Positions 40,118 through 49,400 of a stretch of DNA of 49,661 nt are shown piece by piece. How positions within the stretch are numbered: position 1 is the stretch's first letter; each line of letters begins with the position of its first letter. Location of the stretch: positions 1-49,661 of the forward strand of contig JAFSVD010000055.1 in the NCBI GenBank assembly GCA_017450275.1, in the 5' to 3' direction. The position numbers were made by a program, and so were the translations under genes. The DNA is from Desulfovibrio sp. (GTDB lineage: Bacteria > Desulfobacterota > Desulfovibrionia > Desulfovibrionales > Desulfovibrionaceae). Under the pieces are notes generated by a model, which was not told where the DNA came from, ran no database searches, and was given only the letters and a program-made list of their open reading frames with translations.

Positions 40118-41188
40118 TCAGGAATGATTGCCACTATCGTTTTTCACGCGAACAACTTGAACGCCGATCGTCCCACCCACATCGACCAGCCGACCTTGGG
40201 CTATGCATTTGCCTGCACACACAACATCTATCGGCAGATCCTGGATCGAATTGGCCAAAGAAAAGGTCATGCCCGGAGCGATGTTGGCGCAATCGACAAC
40301 AGGCATATGCAGGGTTGGCAAGGTAAAGCAGACATCCAATTCCAATGTTTCGAGATCCTCTGTGGTCACAAGAGACTCTTGTTCGGACATACTCCCCCCT
40401 CCAAACAAAGCGTGAAAATCGTGCAGAGCTCGACCAGTGACAGTCAGTGTCTGCTCAGCTGTCTCAGTCGTTAACAGGCAGTCTTTGTGCACAAAGAGCA
40501 AGGGACTCTCAAAGACCTGTGTCGGCAAAATCACATCCCCATCGCCAAGCGAGGACACTTCCGCACACGACATGCGCATCACCGCGATGATGGGCACAAG
40601 GGTACAGGATGCATGGACGACTGAAGACAAAAGGTTGCGTTTGGGCAAGGCTTCAATCGTCTCAACCAAGGGAAGCAAGGTCGCATGATCCTGCCATCCA
40701 AGAACAACGGTGGTTGTAAAGGGATAGTCCCCCTCACCGGTGAGCTGGAAGGTGATGGATTCGGCGAACATCGGGCGCACACTTTCTCTGGGCTTGCCGA
40801 CAAAAAAGCCCGGAATGTTCGAGTGAATCGAAAGAAGGTCTTTGACAGGCAAAAAAAGCCGCTCAATCACTGCCCGAAGCAAGGGATTTGGCAAATTGGC
40901 AAAGGTCTGTGAGGGATTGGCTGCAAGCCATTGAGCGAATTCAGGTCGCAAGGCCAAAAAATCGAGATTGGAAAAAAGCACCCGCCACAAGCCGTTGATA
41001 TTGAAAAAGAGCGTCCAGGCAGGATCCGCGATGGGTTCAGCATCCAAGACCATATCCAGATGCAAGGATCCATCGACACCAGCGCCGAGATCGAGGGGAA
41101 GATCCACAGGCAAAAGACGTGAGATAAGCGCGTTTTGAAAACGCACAATATCGGGTTTCAAAGCAAGGGGCGTGAGACAATCACTCAT
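40118..41188 (-). CDS. sctQ: T3SS sorting platform/C-ring protein SctQ
   Basis: 356 aa. The N-terminal ~270 residues are divergent, and the C-terminal SPOA domain (about 280-350) has DVCFTLPTLHMPVVDCANIAPGM and GRLVDVGGTIGVQVVRV. It forms the cytosolic pods with SctK and SctL. ATG overlaps the sctO stop by 4 bp (ATGA). It is followed 11 bp later by sctR. Confidence 0.92.
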   Translation of the reverse strand: MSDCLTPLALKPDIVRFQNALISRLLPVDLPLDLGAGVDGSLHLDMVLDAEPIADPAWTLFFNINGLWRVLFSNLDFLALRPEFAQWLAANPSQTFANLPNPLLRAVIERLFLPVKDLLSIHSNIPGFFVGKPRESVRPMFAESITFQLTGEGDYPFTTTVVLGWQDHATLLPLVETIEALPKRNLLSSVVHASCTLVPIIAVMRMSCAEVSSLGDGDVILPTQVFESPLLFVHKDCLLTTETAEQTLTVTGRALHDFHALFGGGSMSEQESLVTTEDLETLELDVCFTLPTLHMPVVDCANIAPGMTFSLANSIQDLPIDVVCAGKCIAQGRLVDVGGTIGVQVVRVKNDSGNHS

Positions 41189-41706
41189 GATATGCTTCCG
41201 TCTTCATCTTGAACCTCACACTCGCTCTCATCGTTCTCACGGGCAGGACCTCGCGACTCTTCCATTTCCAAATCACTCAGCCGTTCAGCTTCCTTGCGCT
41301 GTTCCGTCTGCCAAATTTCTCGGTGTTCTTCCAATTTCAGCGTTGCCTTGCGGGCAAGAATACTCGCTTGCCTGGCCTTGGCCAAATTGTCTTCTTCCTT
41401 GGCCACCAGGGATTCTTTTTGATCAACATCGTCTTGCCGCGTTATTTCGCCTTCCGCAAGCAAGGCTAAGCCCTCACGAAACGTCGCGAGAGCATCGGCA
41501 TCCATTGCCTTGCCCAAAATGGCCGCAAAACGTCGATCTTCTTCCTCCGGTCTCCAGGCCTGATAGCGGGTCAATTCCTGCTGCGAGGCATCCCGGGCTT
41601 TTTTCGCCAGAGCAAGCTGCTCTTCACAATCTCTGATCTTGCGCTTGCACGCATCCTCGTGGAGTCTGCGGACACGCAGCATGGGATCCAAGGGATAGCC
41701 GCCCAC
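41185..41706 (-). CDS. sctO: T3SS central stalk protein SctO (YscO)
   Basis: 173 aa, almost entirely a two-helix coiled coil: LHEDACKRKIRDCEEQLALAKKARDASQQEL and, after a turn, VDQKESLVAKEEDNLAKARQA, typical of YscO/FliJ stalks that link the SctN ATPase to SctV. GTG 41706 touches the sctN stop (TAGTG). ATG 41682 is possible. Confidence 0.88.
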   Translation of the reverse strand: MGGYPLDPMLRVRRLHEDACKRKIRDCEEQLALAKKARDASQQELTRYQAWRPEEEDRRFAAILGKAMDADALATFREGLALLAEGEITRQDDVDQKESLVAKEEDNLAKARQASILARKATLKLEEHREIWQTEQRKEAERLSDLEMEESRGPARENDESECEVQDEDGSIS

Positions 41707-43022
41707 TAGCCAACAACCTTCATGAGCGCAGCCACGGTCTCATCGAACGTGCTCTTCTCATCCTGCTTTTGACACAAAAAGGCGTTGACCGCGCTCATCC
41801 GAGCTAAGGCATTATCGGCCTCGGCATCAGCCCCTTTCTTGTATTCACCGATCTGCACCAAGAGCTCGATTTCCGCAAATTTTGCCAAAATGGCGCGGAG
41901 TTTTTGCGCTGCCTGCTTGTGTTCCTTGGTCACAATCGCGTTCATCACACGGCTCACACTCGCCTGGATGTCGATGGCCGGATAGTGGTTGGCAGCAGCG
42001 AGTTTTCTGGACAAAACAATATGGCCGTCCAAGATCGATCGGGTTTCGTCGGCCACGGGTTCTGTCATATCGTCGCCTTCCACAAGCACGGTATAGAGCG
42101 CTGTGATAGAGCCTTTGTCTGAATTCCCGGCGCGTTCCAAGAGTTTGGGCAGCTCAGAAAAAACCGAGGGCGGGAAACCACGCCGTGTCGGCGGCTCCCC
42201 TGCTGCCAAGCCGATTTCACGCTGGGCTCTGGCAAAACGGGTGACTGAATCCATCATCAGCAAAACACTCTTGCCCTGATCCCGAAAATATTCAGCAATA
42301 GCGGTTGCGGTATAGGCTGCTTTTAAGCGTTCCATACTCGAGCGATCCGAGGTGGAAACCACAAGCACGGCCTTGGTCAAGCCATCAGGACCGATATCGT
42401 GCTCAATGAATTCCCGCACCTCTCTGCCTCGCTCGCCAATGAGCGCCAAGACACAGACTTCGGCGGAACAGCCTTTTAAGATGCTCGAGAGCAAGGTACT
42501 CTTACCACCACCCGCTGCAGCGAACACGCCCATACGCTGGCCTTCGCCGCAGGTCAAAATCCCATCCAAAGCGCGAAGCCCAAGGGTGATCGGATGATCG
42601 ATGATGCGCCGCGTCATGGGATTGGGCGCTTCGGCAAAAATGGGATAGCGGTTGCGGGCTTTTATTTCAGGCCCGCCGTCGATGGGAATACCAAGACCAT
42701 CGACCACGCGTCCCAAGAGTTCTTCACCAACAGGCACGGATAAGATTTCTCCGGTGGGGATCACTTCCGTTGCCGGCGATATGCCCTGCATACTGCCAAG
42801 GGGGGACAAGAGCGCAATATTTTTGACAAAACCAACCACTTCAGCTTTGAGCTGCCAATGTTCCCAGGGATTGCGCAAAATACACAATTCCCCCATGCAC
42901 ACCCCTGGAACAACGGCTCTGATAATGGTGCCCACCACCTGCTCAACACGGCCACGCACTTCGACCGCGTTGACGTTGCGTATGGTCTCCTCCAAAAGAT
43001 TGCCGATATACTCAAAAGCCAT
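41706..43022 (-). CDS. sctN: T3SS ATPase SctN
   Basis: 438 aa, F1-beta-like hexameric ATPase that strips chaperones and unfolds substrates. Walker A is [14 protein letters not shown] at about 165-178, followed by [11 protein letters not shown]. Walker B is [27 protein letters not shown]. The N-terminal beta-barrel and C-terminal helical part are complete. An AT-rich 89-bp gap separates it from sctK and may hold an internal promoter (TATTAAAT/TATAGC-like boxes at 43040-43080), but this is not clear. Confidence 0.96.
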   Translation of the reverse strand: MAFEYIGNLLEETIRNVNAVEVRGRVEQVVGTIIRAVVPGVCMGELCILRNPWEHWQLKAEVVGFVKNIALLSPLGSMQGISPATEVIPTGEILSVPVGEELLGRVVDGLGIPIDGGPEIKARNRYPIFAEAPNPMTRRIIDHPITLGLRALDGILTCGEGQRMGVFAAAGGGKSTLLSSILKGCSAEVCVLALIGERGREVREFIEHDIGPDGLTKAVLVVSTSDRSSMERLKAAYTATAIAEYFRDQGKSVLLMMDSVTRFARAQREIGLAAGEPPTRRGFPPSVFSELPKLLERAGNSDKGSITALYTVLVEGDDMTEPVADETRSILDGHIVLSRKLAAANHYPAIDIQASVSRVMNAIVTKEHKQAAQKLRAILAKFAEIELLVQIGEYKKGADAEADNALARMSAVNAFLCQKQDEKSTFDETVAALMKVVG

Positions 43023-43111
43023 GCATCCTATCCTATAATCGCAATCATGCTATAGTAATCTATCTATTTAATACTATTAGCACAGTTTTGCGCAGACTGC
43101 AAACACCTCAC

Positions 43112-43807
43112 CTATGCAAAGAAATCCGCACACTGCGGCGAAACTTCGCGAACAAGGCATTTTTTGATCAAGCCCCACAGAAGACGCCAGGAGGGGATCG
43201 TGAGTCGTTCAACAGGCTCCATCGATTCCCCGGCTTCTTCCCAAAGCCAGTCACAAAAGCGATCTTTCACCTCGCGCGGCCACTCCTGCGCACACAATGC
43301 CAAAGCAAGCCAGCCATGGCGCACACAGCGACGCGCTATGGGAAGATCGCATTCCCGGTCTCGAAAGAGCGCCCCAACAGAGCCCGCAAGATACTGGCCT
43401 CGCTGCAAAGCGTAGGTAAAGCGTTCTTTCCCAAGCACCTCGATAGCCTGGCTGCGCTCCTCTCTTGTCACAAGAAGGGCAAGTTCGCCTGCATGCACCG
43501 TCACCCCAAGCACTGCGGCCAAATCCCGCAAAAGGGCGGAATCGAGCAAGGCGAGCTTCCGAGATTCCTCTTGAAAATTCCAAAATAAGCCCTGAATCGC
43601 ATCGACCCCTTCCCGCATACTATCCGGTCGACCACAAAGCCATGGCACAAGCTGGGCACATTGCTCTTCGGTAAAAAGCGTCTGCGCGTGCGCGAGAATC
43701 TCGCTTTCGCGGCACAAAGCGGCGTTGTAGGCCATGATCTTGGCAAAAAGCGCAGGGGTATTCTCGATCAGGGAGGCAAAAAACGGGGTATCTTCGCCAG
43801 AGGCCAT
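43112..43807 (-). CDS. sctK: T3SS sorting platform protein SctK (YscK-like)
   Basis: 231 aa. ATG 43807 has AGGG 5 nt upstream. Its position between sctJ and sctN and motifs such as LLRDLAAVLGVTVHAGELALLVTREE, ALQRGQYL and the C-terminal WEEAGE/RLTIPSWRLLW fit YscK/OrgA proteins, which join the basal body to the SctQ pods. Sequence conservation in this family is low. The gene overlaps the sctJ stop region. Confidence 0.8.
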   Translation of the reverse strand: MASGEDTPFFASLIENTPALFAKIMAYNAALCRESEILAHAQTLFTEEQCAQLVPWLCGRPDSMREGVDAIQGLFWNFQEESRKLALLDSALLRDLAAVLGVTVHAGELALLVTREERSQAIEVLGKERFTYALQRGQYLAGSVGALFRDRECDLPIARRCVRHGWLALALCAQEWPREVKDRFCDWLWEEAGESMEPVERLTIPSWRLLWGLIKKCLVREVSPQCADFFA

Positions 43808-43809
43808 AC

Positions 43810-44571
43810 TCACCCTTTCTGTTCTTCTTCAGCGGCTTCTGCTTTCTTTTTTTGCCTGCGCTGCCACAGATACTGTCCACCCATGGCAATGGTTGTAAAC
43901 ACAAGCGCCAAGGCAACGGTCTGCAAAAGGAGCGGCAAAGAAAGACGCTCTCCCAAAAGCGAAGGAGGCGGCGGTGGCGCTTGGGGGATGGTCACCGATT
44001 CACGCACCGGCACAAGCATGACAGACACATGGTCGTAGGAAAGCGCTGGCACAGCGCCGGCCGTTGCCTTGCGTATGTCTGTCACCAAGGTCGTCACAAT
44101 GGATTCTGGGGTATGCCGAAGAAAAACGGTGGCAGAGGGTGGTATTTTCACATTGTTCACAGCATCGTTGATGCCCAGAACCACATGCACACGAGATGTC
44201 AGCACGCCGTCGATACGGGAAAAGGTGTTGGACAACTCCTGCGATAGCGCCCATGTCAGCTTCGCCTGCTCTTCCGAGGCTGAGCTGATCATGCCCCCTC
44301 CGCCAAAAACAGTGCCTAACGATGCAAACGAATTCCTGGGCAGCCCGTGCTGCGCAAGAATTTGCAACGCCATAACAACCTGCTGCTCTTCAACGGCTAT
44401 AGCGTAGCCGGCTTTTCCCGCGGCGATTTTCTCAGCTTGAATGCCGCGCTTCATAAGAAGGGCGAGCATGATATTGGCCTGCTCTTCGTCAAGACCTGTA
44501 TAGAGCTGTGTTTGACAGCCGACAAGCAAGAGAAGCAGGGGCAATAGCAAAACGAAAAGGCGCGTTTTCAT
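43810..44571 (-). CDS. sctJ: T3SS inner-membrane ring lipoprotein SctJ
   Basis: 253 aa. Lipoprotein signal FVLLLPLLLLLVGC. The conserved opening QTQLYTGLDEEQANIMLALLMKRGI and RNSFASLGTVFG, plus ELSNTFSRIDGVLTSRVHVVL, are PrgK/YscJ hallmarks. The C-terminal transmembrane segment is at about 210-230, followed by a basic tail. It forms a ring with SctD. Confidence 0.95.
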   Translation of the reverse strand: MKTRLFVLLLPLLLLLVGCQTQLYTGLDEEQANIMLALLMKRGIQAEKIAAGKAGYAIAVEEQQVVMALQILAQHGLPRNSFASLGTVFGGGGMISSASEEQAKLTWALSQELSNTFSRIDGVLTSRVHVVLGINDAVNNVKIPPSATVFLRHTPESIVTTLVTDIRKATAGAVPALSYDHVSVMLVPVRESVTIPQAPPPPPSLLGERLSLPLLLQTVALALVFTTIAMGGQYLWQRRQKKKAEAAEEEQKG

Positions 44572-44640
44572 AGAACTTTCCCCCTGCCTATCAAGGCTCA
44601 GCGGAACAAGAAGTAAAACACCAAAAACCTCATGCGAGGT

Positions 44641-45012
44641 CTACATCGCCCGAACAAGCTCTTCAGCTAATGACTTCTGCGGAACGCCATCAGGGATCGC
44701 GGCAAAAGCGGTCGCAGCCTCGTCGTTTCGTTTTGCCAAAAGCAATGTCAGACCTTGCATCAGTCTGGCATCGGCGTCCGTTGGCGAATGGGCAATGATG
44801 GGATCCAAAATATCGAGTGCCATGTTGAATTCATCGACAACTAAATGCGAATAGGCGAGCGTTATTTTCGCGGGAATAAAATCCGGTTTTATCGCAAGCA
44901 CGCCATCAATAATCGTCCGTGCTTCACCGGGATATCCCCTGTGGCAAGCCATATTCGCGATATCCAACAGCAATGACACATCATCTTCCTGAATAAATGT
45001 TTTCATACCCAT
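44641..45012 (-). CDS. YscG/PscG-like TPR needle chaperone (putative)
   Basis: 123 aa with TPR helices: ANMACHRGYPGEARTIIDGVLAIKPDFIPAKITLAYSHLV and MALDILDPIIAHSPTDADARLMQGLTLLLAKRNDEAATAFAAI. AGGGG stands 6 nt before ATG 45012. Size, fold and position after a YscE-like gene match YscG/PscG, which with YscE/PscE wraps the needle subunit before export. A YscY-type role is the alternative. Here sctF is 25 kb away. Confidence 0.7.
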   Translation of the reverse strand: MGMKTFIQEDDVSLLLDIANMACHRGYPGEARTIIDGVLAIKPDFIPAKITLAYSHLVVDEFNMALDILDPIIAHSPTDADARLMQGLTLLLAKRNDEAATAFAAIPDGVPQKSLAEELVRAM

Positions 45013-45023
45013 ACATCACCCCT

Positions 45024-45239
45024 TTAGTTCGTGCGTAACTGGAGAAGGACACTTTCTGCCGCCTCCACAGCCGCAAGGAGACGTTTGGCCACAGAAAAAT
45101 CATCTGGATCAAGTCCTTTATCCATACAACGTCGAAGATTTGTTCGCATATCCACAAGTCGCTCTTGTAATTTCTTCAAGCCTTGTCCGGATAAATCGTC
45201 TTCCAACAAATCGAAGGCCGAAATTGGCGTTTCACTCAT
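45024..45239 (-). CDS. YscE/PscE-like needle co-chaperone (putative)
   Basis: 71 aa, two predicted helices: GLKKLQERLVDMRTNLRRCMDKGL and AKRLLAAVEAAESVLLQL, the helical hairpin of YscE/PscE. ATG 45239 overlaps the sctD stop by 8 bp. It lies 11 bp upstream of the YscG-like gene, matching the chaperone pair of Ysc-type systems. Confidence 0.7.
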   Translation of the reverse strand: MSETPISAFDLLEDDLSGQGLKKLQERLVDMRTNLRRCMDKGLDPDDFSVAKRLLAAVEAAESVLLQLRTN

Positions 45240-46962
45240 GAGAACCTCTCAATCTATAGGTCAAAACAGTATTCCCCTTTCGCAGGAGAAGGGCGTCGGT
45301 AGAAATCCCCTCGAGGATATACCCGCTTGGCAGTGTCGACCCCAGAAAGAAACGACGTCCATCTTGGGTCGTCACAAAATTCAATGGTGCGCGAAAAACG
45401 CCTGTCACAGTCATCCCCTCAAGCGGCTGCTCCACCAAGGCTTTTCCTCCCCCTTTCTCAGAAACCGCCAGCTTCTCGTCTTTCATGGGCAAGGAAAGCG
45501 CTTTGCCCCTGTTCGGGACAGCGACATTCTTCCCATCGAGCGCTCTCTGCAGCACATCCTGATCCGCATTCTGATCCCGCCTCGACCAGCGGAACAAATC
45601 CCCTTGCTTCAAATTCTTGGTGTAGCTGACAAGACCCGATACACGCGATGTTCCCTGGGAGGAACCAATCTTGGCTGTTCGAAGGATGGAGGAGATTTTG
45701 GCAACCGTTCTTGAGGCTGACGCGCTTTTTGGCGCTTTAGTACCATGTCTCAGGAAATTGCCTTCGCCAAAAAGCGGCACGCCAAAACGCTGGCTGAGCG
45801 AAGTAGACACCCGAAGCAGACGGGCGTTTTGATCCTGCGCCACATTGCCGGTCAGGACAATGCGATTTGGCAAATAGACAGGAGATACGTCGTCGCTCAA
45901 GCCTTCTTCCTGCAAAACACGCAGAACCTCGGAGGCGACATCGTCTTGGCTTATGATTCTGCGCACAATCTCCACGGGGAGGGGCACTTCCTTGGCAAGA
46001 CCCGCAAAGGCGTCTGCCTCCACCAAGCGATCCCGCATAAAGCAGGTAACTGTGAGTACCGGAAGGGATTGAGGCCGCGTCATCCTGACAATCGGATAAA
46101 AGCCGCGCACTTCGAGCGCATTGCGTACAGCCCGGACAGCATCGTCCTCAACACTCACATCGAGAAAGACCGGAAACGATAACTCCTGCACCAAGGTCTG
46201 CACCCGTTCGAGATCCTGGGGATCCTCCAGGCTCCCGCTGACAACCACACCCGGCCATTTGGACTGGATGGCAAAGCCCGTAAAGCCTTCTTTCGCCAAA
46301 ACATCCTGCACAAGCGCAGGATACTCATCAAACGAGGGTCCTGTTGTGACAAACACAGACAGTCCCCCCAAAAGCAAGGCCAAGACAAGCAAAAGAAGCG
46401 GACGCCGATATTTTTTCAAAACGCTCTCAGGAGCTTTTTCCTTTGATTCTTCCTCCATACGAAGAGGCTCTTGTTCAGGCAATTCCTCTTCTTGGACTGG
46501 CTTGGACGCATCCGCTCCCCCAGCTTCCCCAGCTTCTTCAGTCTCCTGAGATTGTTCTGCGCTCTCTGGCTCCTCTGGCGTGGGTTCGCTTGCCGGTACA
46601 TCCTCGTCTTTGTCTTTTTGTTCGGCGTAAAAGGCCTTTGGGACAATCGGCTCCTGCTCAACCCCTGGAAGATTCCAGGCAAGACAGGTGTCCCCCAGAT
46701 ACCAGGCCTCTCCCACAGGAACAGAAGTCTCTTCCGAGACAACGCTGCCCGCAACTAAAACAGCGCCATCCAGGGGCAACACAGAGACAGAAGGACTTTC
46801 CCCTTCCCCAACAGTCAGTTTGGCATGATGGGGAGCAAGTCCCTGCAGGATGAGATCACACGCATCGTCTGCGCCTATCTCCCACTCACCTGGCTGCAGC
46901 GAAAGACAGGCGCCCAAATGCACACCGGAAAAGACCCGAAGGACAATCGCGCCGGGGATCAT
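45232..46962 (-). CDS. sctD: T3SS inner-membrane ring protein SctD
   Basis: 576 aa, longer than the ~420 aa of YscD. A cytosolic FHA-like domain occupies about 1-100. A very acidic Glu/Pro-rich linker spans about 112-180 (EPTPEEPESAEQSQE), then a single membrane helix at about 188-206 (LLLLVLALLLGGLSVFV), then a periplasmic domain with several BON-like ring-building modules. The linker may account for part of the extra length. Its start overlaps the sctC stop by 4 bp (ATGA). The C-terminus carries the YscE-like gene overlap. Confidence 0.92.
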   Translation of the reverse strand: MIPGAIVLRVFSGVHLGACLSLQPGEWEIGADDACDLILQGLAPHHAKLTVGEGESPSVSVLPLDGAVLVAGSVVSEETSVPVGEAWYLGDTCLAWNLPGVEQEPIVPKAFYAEQKDKDEDVPASEPTPEEPESAEQSQETEEAGEAGGADASKPVQEEELPEQEPLRMEEESKEKAPESVLKKYRRPLLLLVLALLLGGLSVFVTTGPSFDEYPALVQDVLAKEGFTGFAIQSKWPGVVVSGSLEDPQDLERVQTLVQELSFPVFLDVSVEDDAVRAVRNALEVRGFYPIVRMTRPQSLPVLTVTCFMRDRLVEADAFAGLAKEVPLPVEIVRRIISQDDVASEVLRVLQEEGLSDDVSPVYLPNRIVLTGNVAQDQNARLLRVSTSLSQRFGVPLFGEGNFLRHGTKAPKSASASRTVAKISSILRTAKIGSSQGTSRVSGLVSYTKNLKQGDLFRWSRRDQNADQDVLQRALDGKNVAVPNRGKALSLPMKDEKLAVSEKGGGKALVEQPLEGMTVTGVFRAPLNFVTTQDGRRFFLGSTLPSGYILEGISTDALLLRKGNTVLTYRLRGSHE

Positions 46963-48857
46963 GGATGTTCCCCAACCGATTTCAACGGCGTTGCTGGTTC
47001 ACCCATGGGTACCGGATGCTCAGGCTTTCCCTTGTCTGCCGGATAATCGGGGGTAGAGGCATAGTCGAGTCTGCGGCGTGTGCAGCCACCAACCGGCTGT
47101 GCCTTGGGCACCCGTTCTTCAAAGGTCGCTGCGTCAGGCGCTTGGCTAAACCGGGGATCGTCCACGCGCTTTGGCACCAAGGGCAAATCGTCGATGTCGA
47201 GAATTCTGGGGGTAATCAAGATAAGACGCTCCATCCGAACGTGTTCCTTGCTCTTTGTTTGAAAAAGCCGCCCGATCAAGGGGATGTTTTTCACCCCAGG
47301 AATGCCTGAGGAGGTGTCGGATTGCGTCTCATGGTAGTAGCCAGCGATCAAGAGGCTCTGGCCTTCATTGACAATAGCCTGGGTATTGATCTTTGTCTGA
47401 CGCAAAGGCTGGGGATTGGTGCCGCTCACCGTAAAGGTCTGGGTTCCGCTGTCTTGATTGTCCTCTACAGTCACAATGAGCTTGATGGCATCGGGCAAAA
47501 GCGTTGCATCAGGCAGACGCCTGCCAGGAATAATGTGCGGGGTGACCTTGAGCACGGTCCCTGTCTCAACCCGGTACAAATCCGAGGCTTGGTAGCCAGA
47601 AATCGGGATATAGTAGGTACTGGTGTTTTCGAGCGTTGCCATCACATTGTCGGTTGTCAACACAGACGGTTTACCCAGCATGCGCGCAACACCATCTTTT
47701 TCCAAGGCGTTCACACGGGTTAAAAAGAAATCCGTCCCCCGCGTATAGAGTGTTGAAAACGAAAGCCCTGAATCTGAGGCCGCCCCCACAGACGGCAAAG
47801 TTCCTTGCACAGCACTGGCTCCTCCAGCGCCGCCGAGACGCCAGCCATTGCCGAGCTCCGCTGCCCCTTGGAAGTTGATCCCCAACTCGCGTTGGAAATT
47901 GCTGTCGATATCCACAATGGCTGCATGGATTTCAACCAGACGCAGGGGTTTATCAAGATCGGCGATCACGCGGGCGTAATAGTCCATGCGGTATTCGGCA
48001 TCCGTCACCACCACGGCGTTCATACGCGGGTCAGCAACGATATTGACCGGTCCCTGCTCACTCTTTCCCCTCTTGCCTTCGCCTTTTTCCGGCTTTGCGC
48101 CCAAGCCATGGCCTAACAAGCCCTGCTGCACCGAAGGCGAGGTTGTCACAACACTTTGCCCGGTTCCTCCCGAGACAATGCCCCGCAAAATCGTGGCAAT
48201 GCCAGGGATGGTCACCTGGGTATTGGAACTGCTGTTCACTTGCTTATCCTCAGCCCAGGCGTGCTTCAAGGGAAAAACGCGCATCGTTACCCTATTGCTC
48301 TGCGCCTGCTCAAAGGAAAGCATGGCCTGCCTGAGCTGGTCGATGTAATAGCCAGGCCCTGTCACAAACAGGACTTGATTGCCCTGCAAGAGTTTATGCG
48401 AGAGATTCGGCGATAAAATGCCCGCCTCGCGAAACAGGGAGTACAGGGTTTTCGCATTCACAACCGAAGGCGTTAAAAAGGCCTGTTGCAATTCAGACTG
48501 GGAAAAGAAATTGATCGTATGGTTCTGGTAATACCACTGCACCTGATAGGCTGCCTGCATGCTCTGCAAAAAAGCGTAGGGGTCGATCATCTCAAACGAA
48601 CCATTGATCGTCCCATTCAATTGCGGGCTCACAACCGCCCGATACCCTTGGATTCGAGCAAATTCAACCAAAACAGTGGCAATTTGTTCATTGTTCGCAA
48701 CGTGGGTAAAGGGCACGGTAAAAAGACGCGTAGGTGCCGCCTTTTTGGGGGCTTTTTTCGCCTCTGCGGGCGCCTGCATGGCCACAAGGACAAAAACAAC
48801 AAGCAGCGTGATCAAAAAGGAGCCGATCGACCGTATCACAATGAACACCCTCAGCAA
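46959..48857 (-). CDS. sctC: T3SS outer-membrane secretin SctC
   Basis: 632 aa. Signal peptide in about 1-33 (SFLITLLVVFVLVAMQAPAEA). N-domains (about 45-240) include FTHVANNEQIATVLVEFARIQGY and RVTMRVFPLKHAWAED. A low-complexity Lys/Gly segment (EKGEGKRGK) follows, then the N3 region ADPRMNAVVVTDAEYRMDYYARVIADLDKP and the secretin barrel with TGTVLKVTPHIIPG, NEGQSLLIAGYY and GIPGVKNIPLIGRLFQTK. The C-terminal tail carries Pro-rich residues and a GGCTRRR segment, possibly for a pilotin. It is first in the operon sctC to sctR. No sigma54 promoter is seen upstream. Confidence 0.96.
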   Translation of the reverse strand: MLRVFIVIRSIGSFLITLLVVFVLVAMQAPAEAKKAPKKAAPTRLFTVPFTHVANNEQIATVLVEFARIQGYRAVVSPQLNGTINGSFEMIDPYAFLQSMQAAYQVQWYYQNHTINFFSQSELQQAFLTPSVVNAKTLYSLFREAGILSPNLSHKLLQGNQVLFVTGPGYYIDQLRQAMLSFEQAQSNRVTMRVFPLKHAWAEDKQVNSSSNTQVTIPGIATILRGIVSGGTGQSVVTTSPSVQQGLLGHGLGAKPEKGEGKRGKSEQGPVNIVADPRMNAVVVTDAEYRMDYYARVIADLDKPLRLVEIHAAIVDIDSNFQRELGINFQGAAELGNGWRLGGAGGASAVQGTLPSVGAASDSGLSFSTLYTRGTDFFLTRVNALEKDGVARMLGKPSVLTTDNVMATLENTSTYYIPISGYQASDLYRVETGTVLKVTPHIIPGRRLPDATLLPDAIKLIVTVEDNQDSGTQTFTVSGTNPQPLRQTKINTQAIVNEGQSLLIAGYYHETQSDTSSGIPGVKNIPLIGRLFQTKSKEHVRMERLILITPRILDIDDLPLVPKRVDDPRFSQAPDAATFEERVPKAQPVGGCTRRRLDYASTPDYPADKGKPEHPVPMGEPATPLKSVGEHP

Positions 48858-49400
48858 GCAAAAAGAACAAACAGGAAGAAGAACATCGACGCAATCACCG
48901 TAAATTGATCGCGGAGTTCATTACGATCATGCTGCTCCAATGAGAACACGTCTCTGACTTGAGTGGAACACATCTTGGAGCTTGGGAAGCTGCACCGATG
49001 CGAGATGCTTTGGACTCCATGCCGCATACGTTTGAATTCTCAATGCCGATACCATCTCGTACTGCGTTTTCTCGGTTCGTGTGTAAAAATACGATTTCTC
49101 AAGAACGTTCTGCGTAAAAGATACATATGAACCTAAAGAAGTCAGTACGGATACGCGCAATGCGTGCAGCTTGGCACGATTTTTTGAGCCTTTTTCCTTG
49201 CGGGACAGGGAGCGAGAAAGACGGCGTATGCTTACGAGCCTTCTTGTGCGAGCTGGCTCAACCTTTTCCCCGATGCTGACACAAGAGCGATCAGCCTCGC
49301 GTCGTTGCCGACATGATCTTCCCGCTCAAACACAAGTTCTCAGTCATAAAAGATGGGGAATGCGAATTTCCCCATCTCGTACCCGTTTGATGGCATTCAG
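48858..49400. other. Region upstream of sctC
   Basis: About 540 bp with no convincing gene and no clear -24/-12 promoter or copies of the paired motif. A TTGGCACG at 49170 has the -12 element shifted by one base and faces away from sctC. The sctC promoter was not found. Confidence 0.4.

Noticed and set aside
48927-49160. 77-aa minus-strand frame upstream of sctC
   Set aside because: It would start at TTG with no ribosome site and has no recognisable features.
49168-49190. TTGGCACGATTTTTTGAG as a sigma54 promoter near the right end
   Set aside because: The -12 doublet is shifted and reads TG/GA instead of GC, and it points away from sctC.
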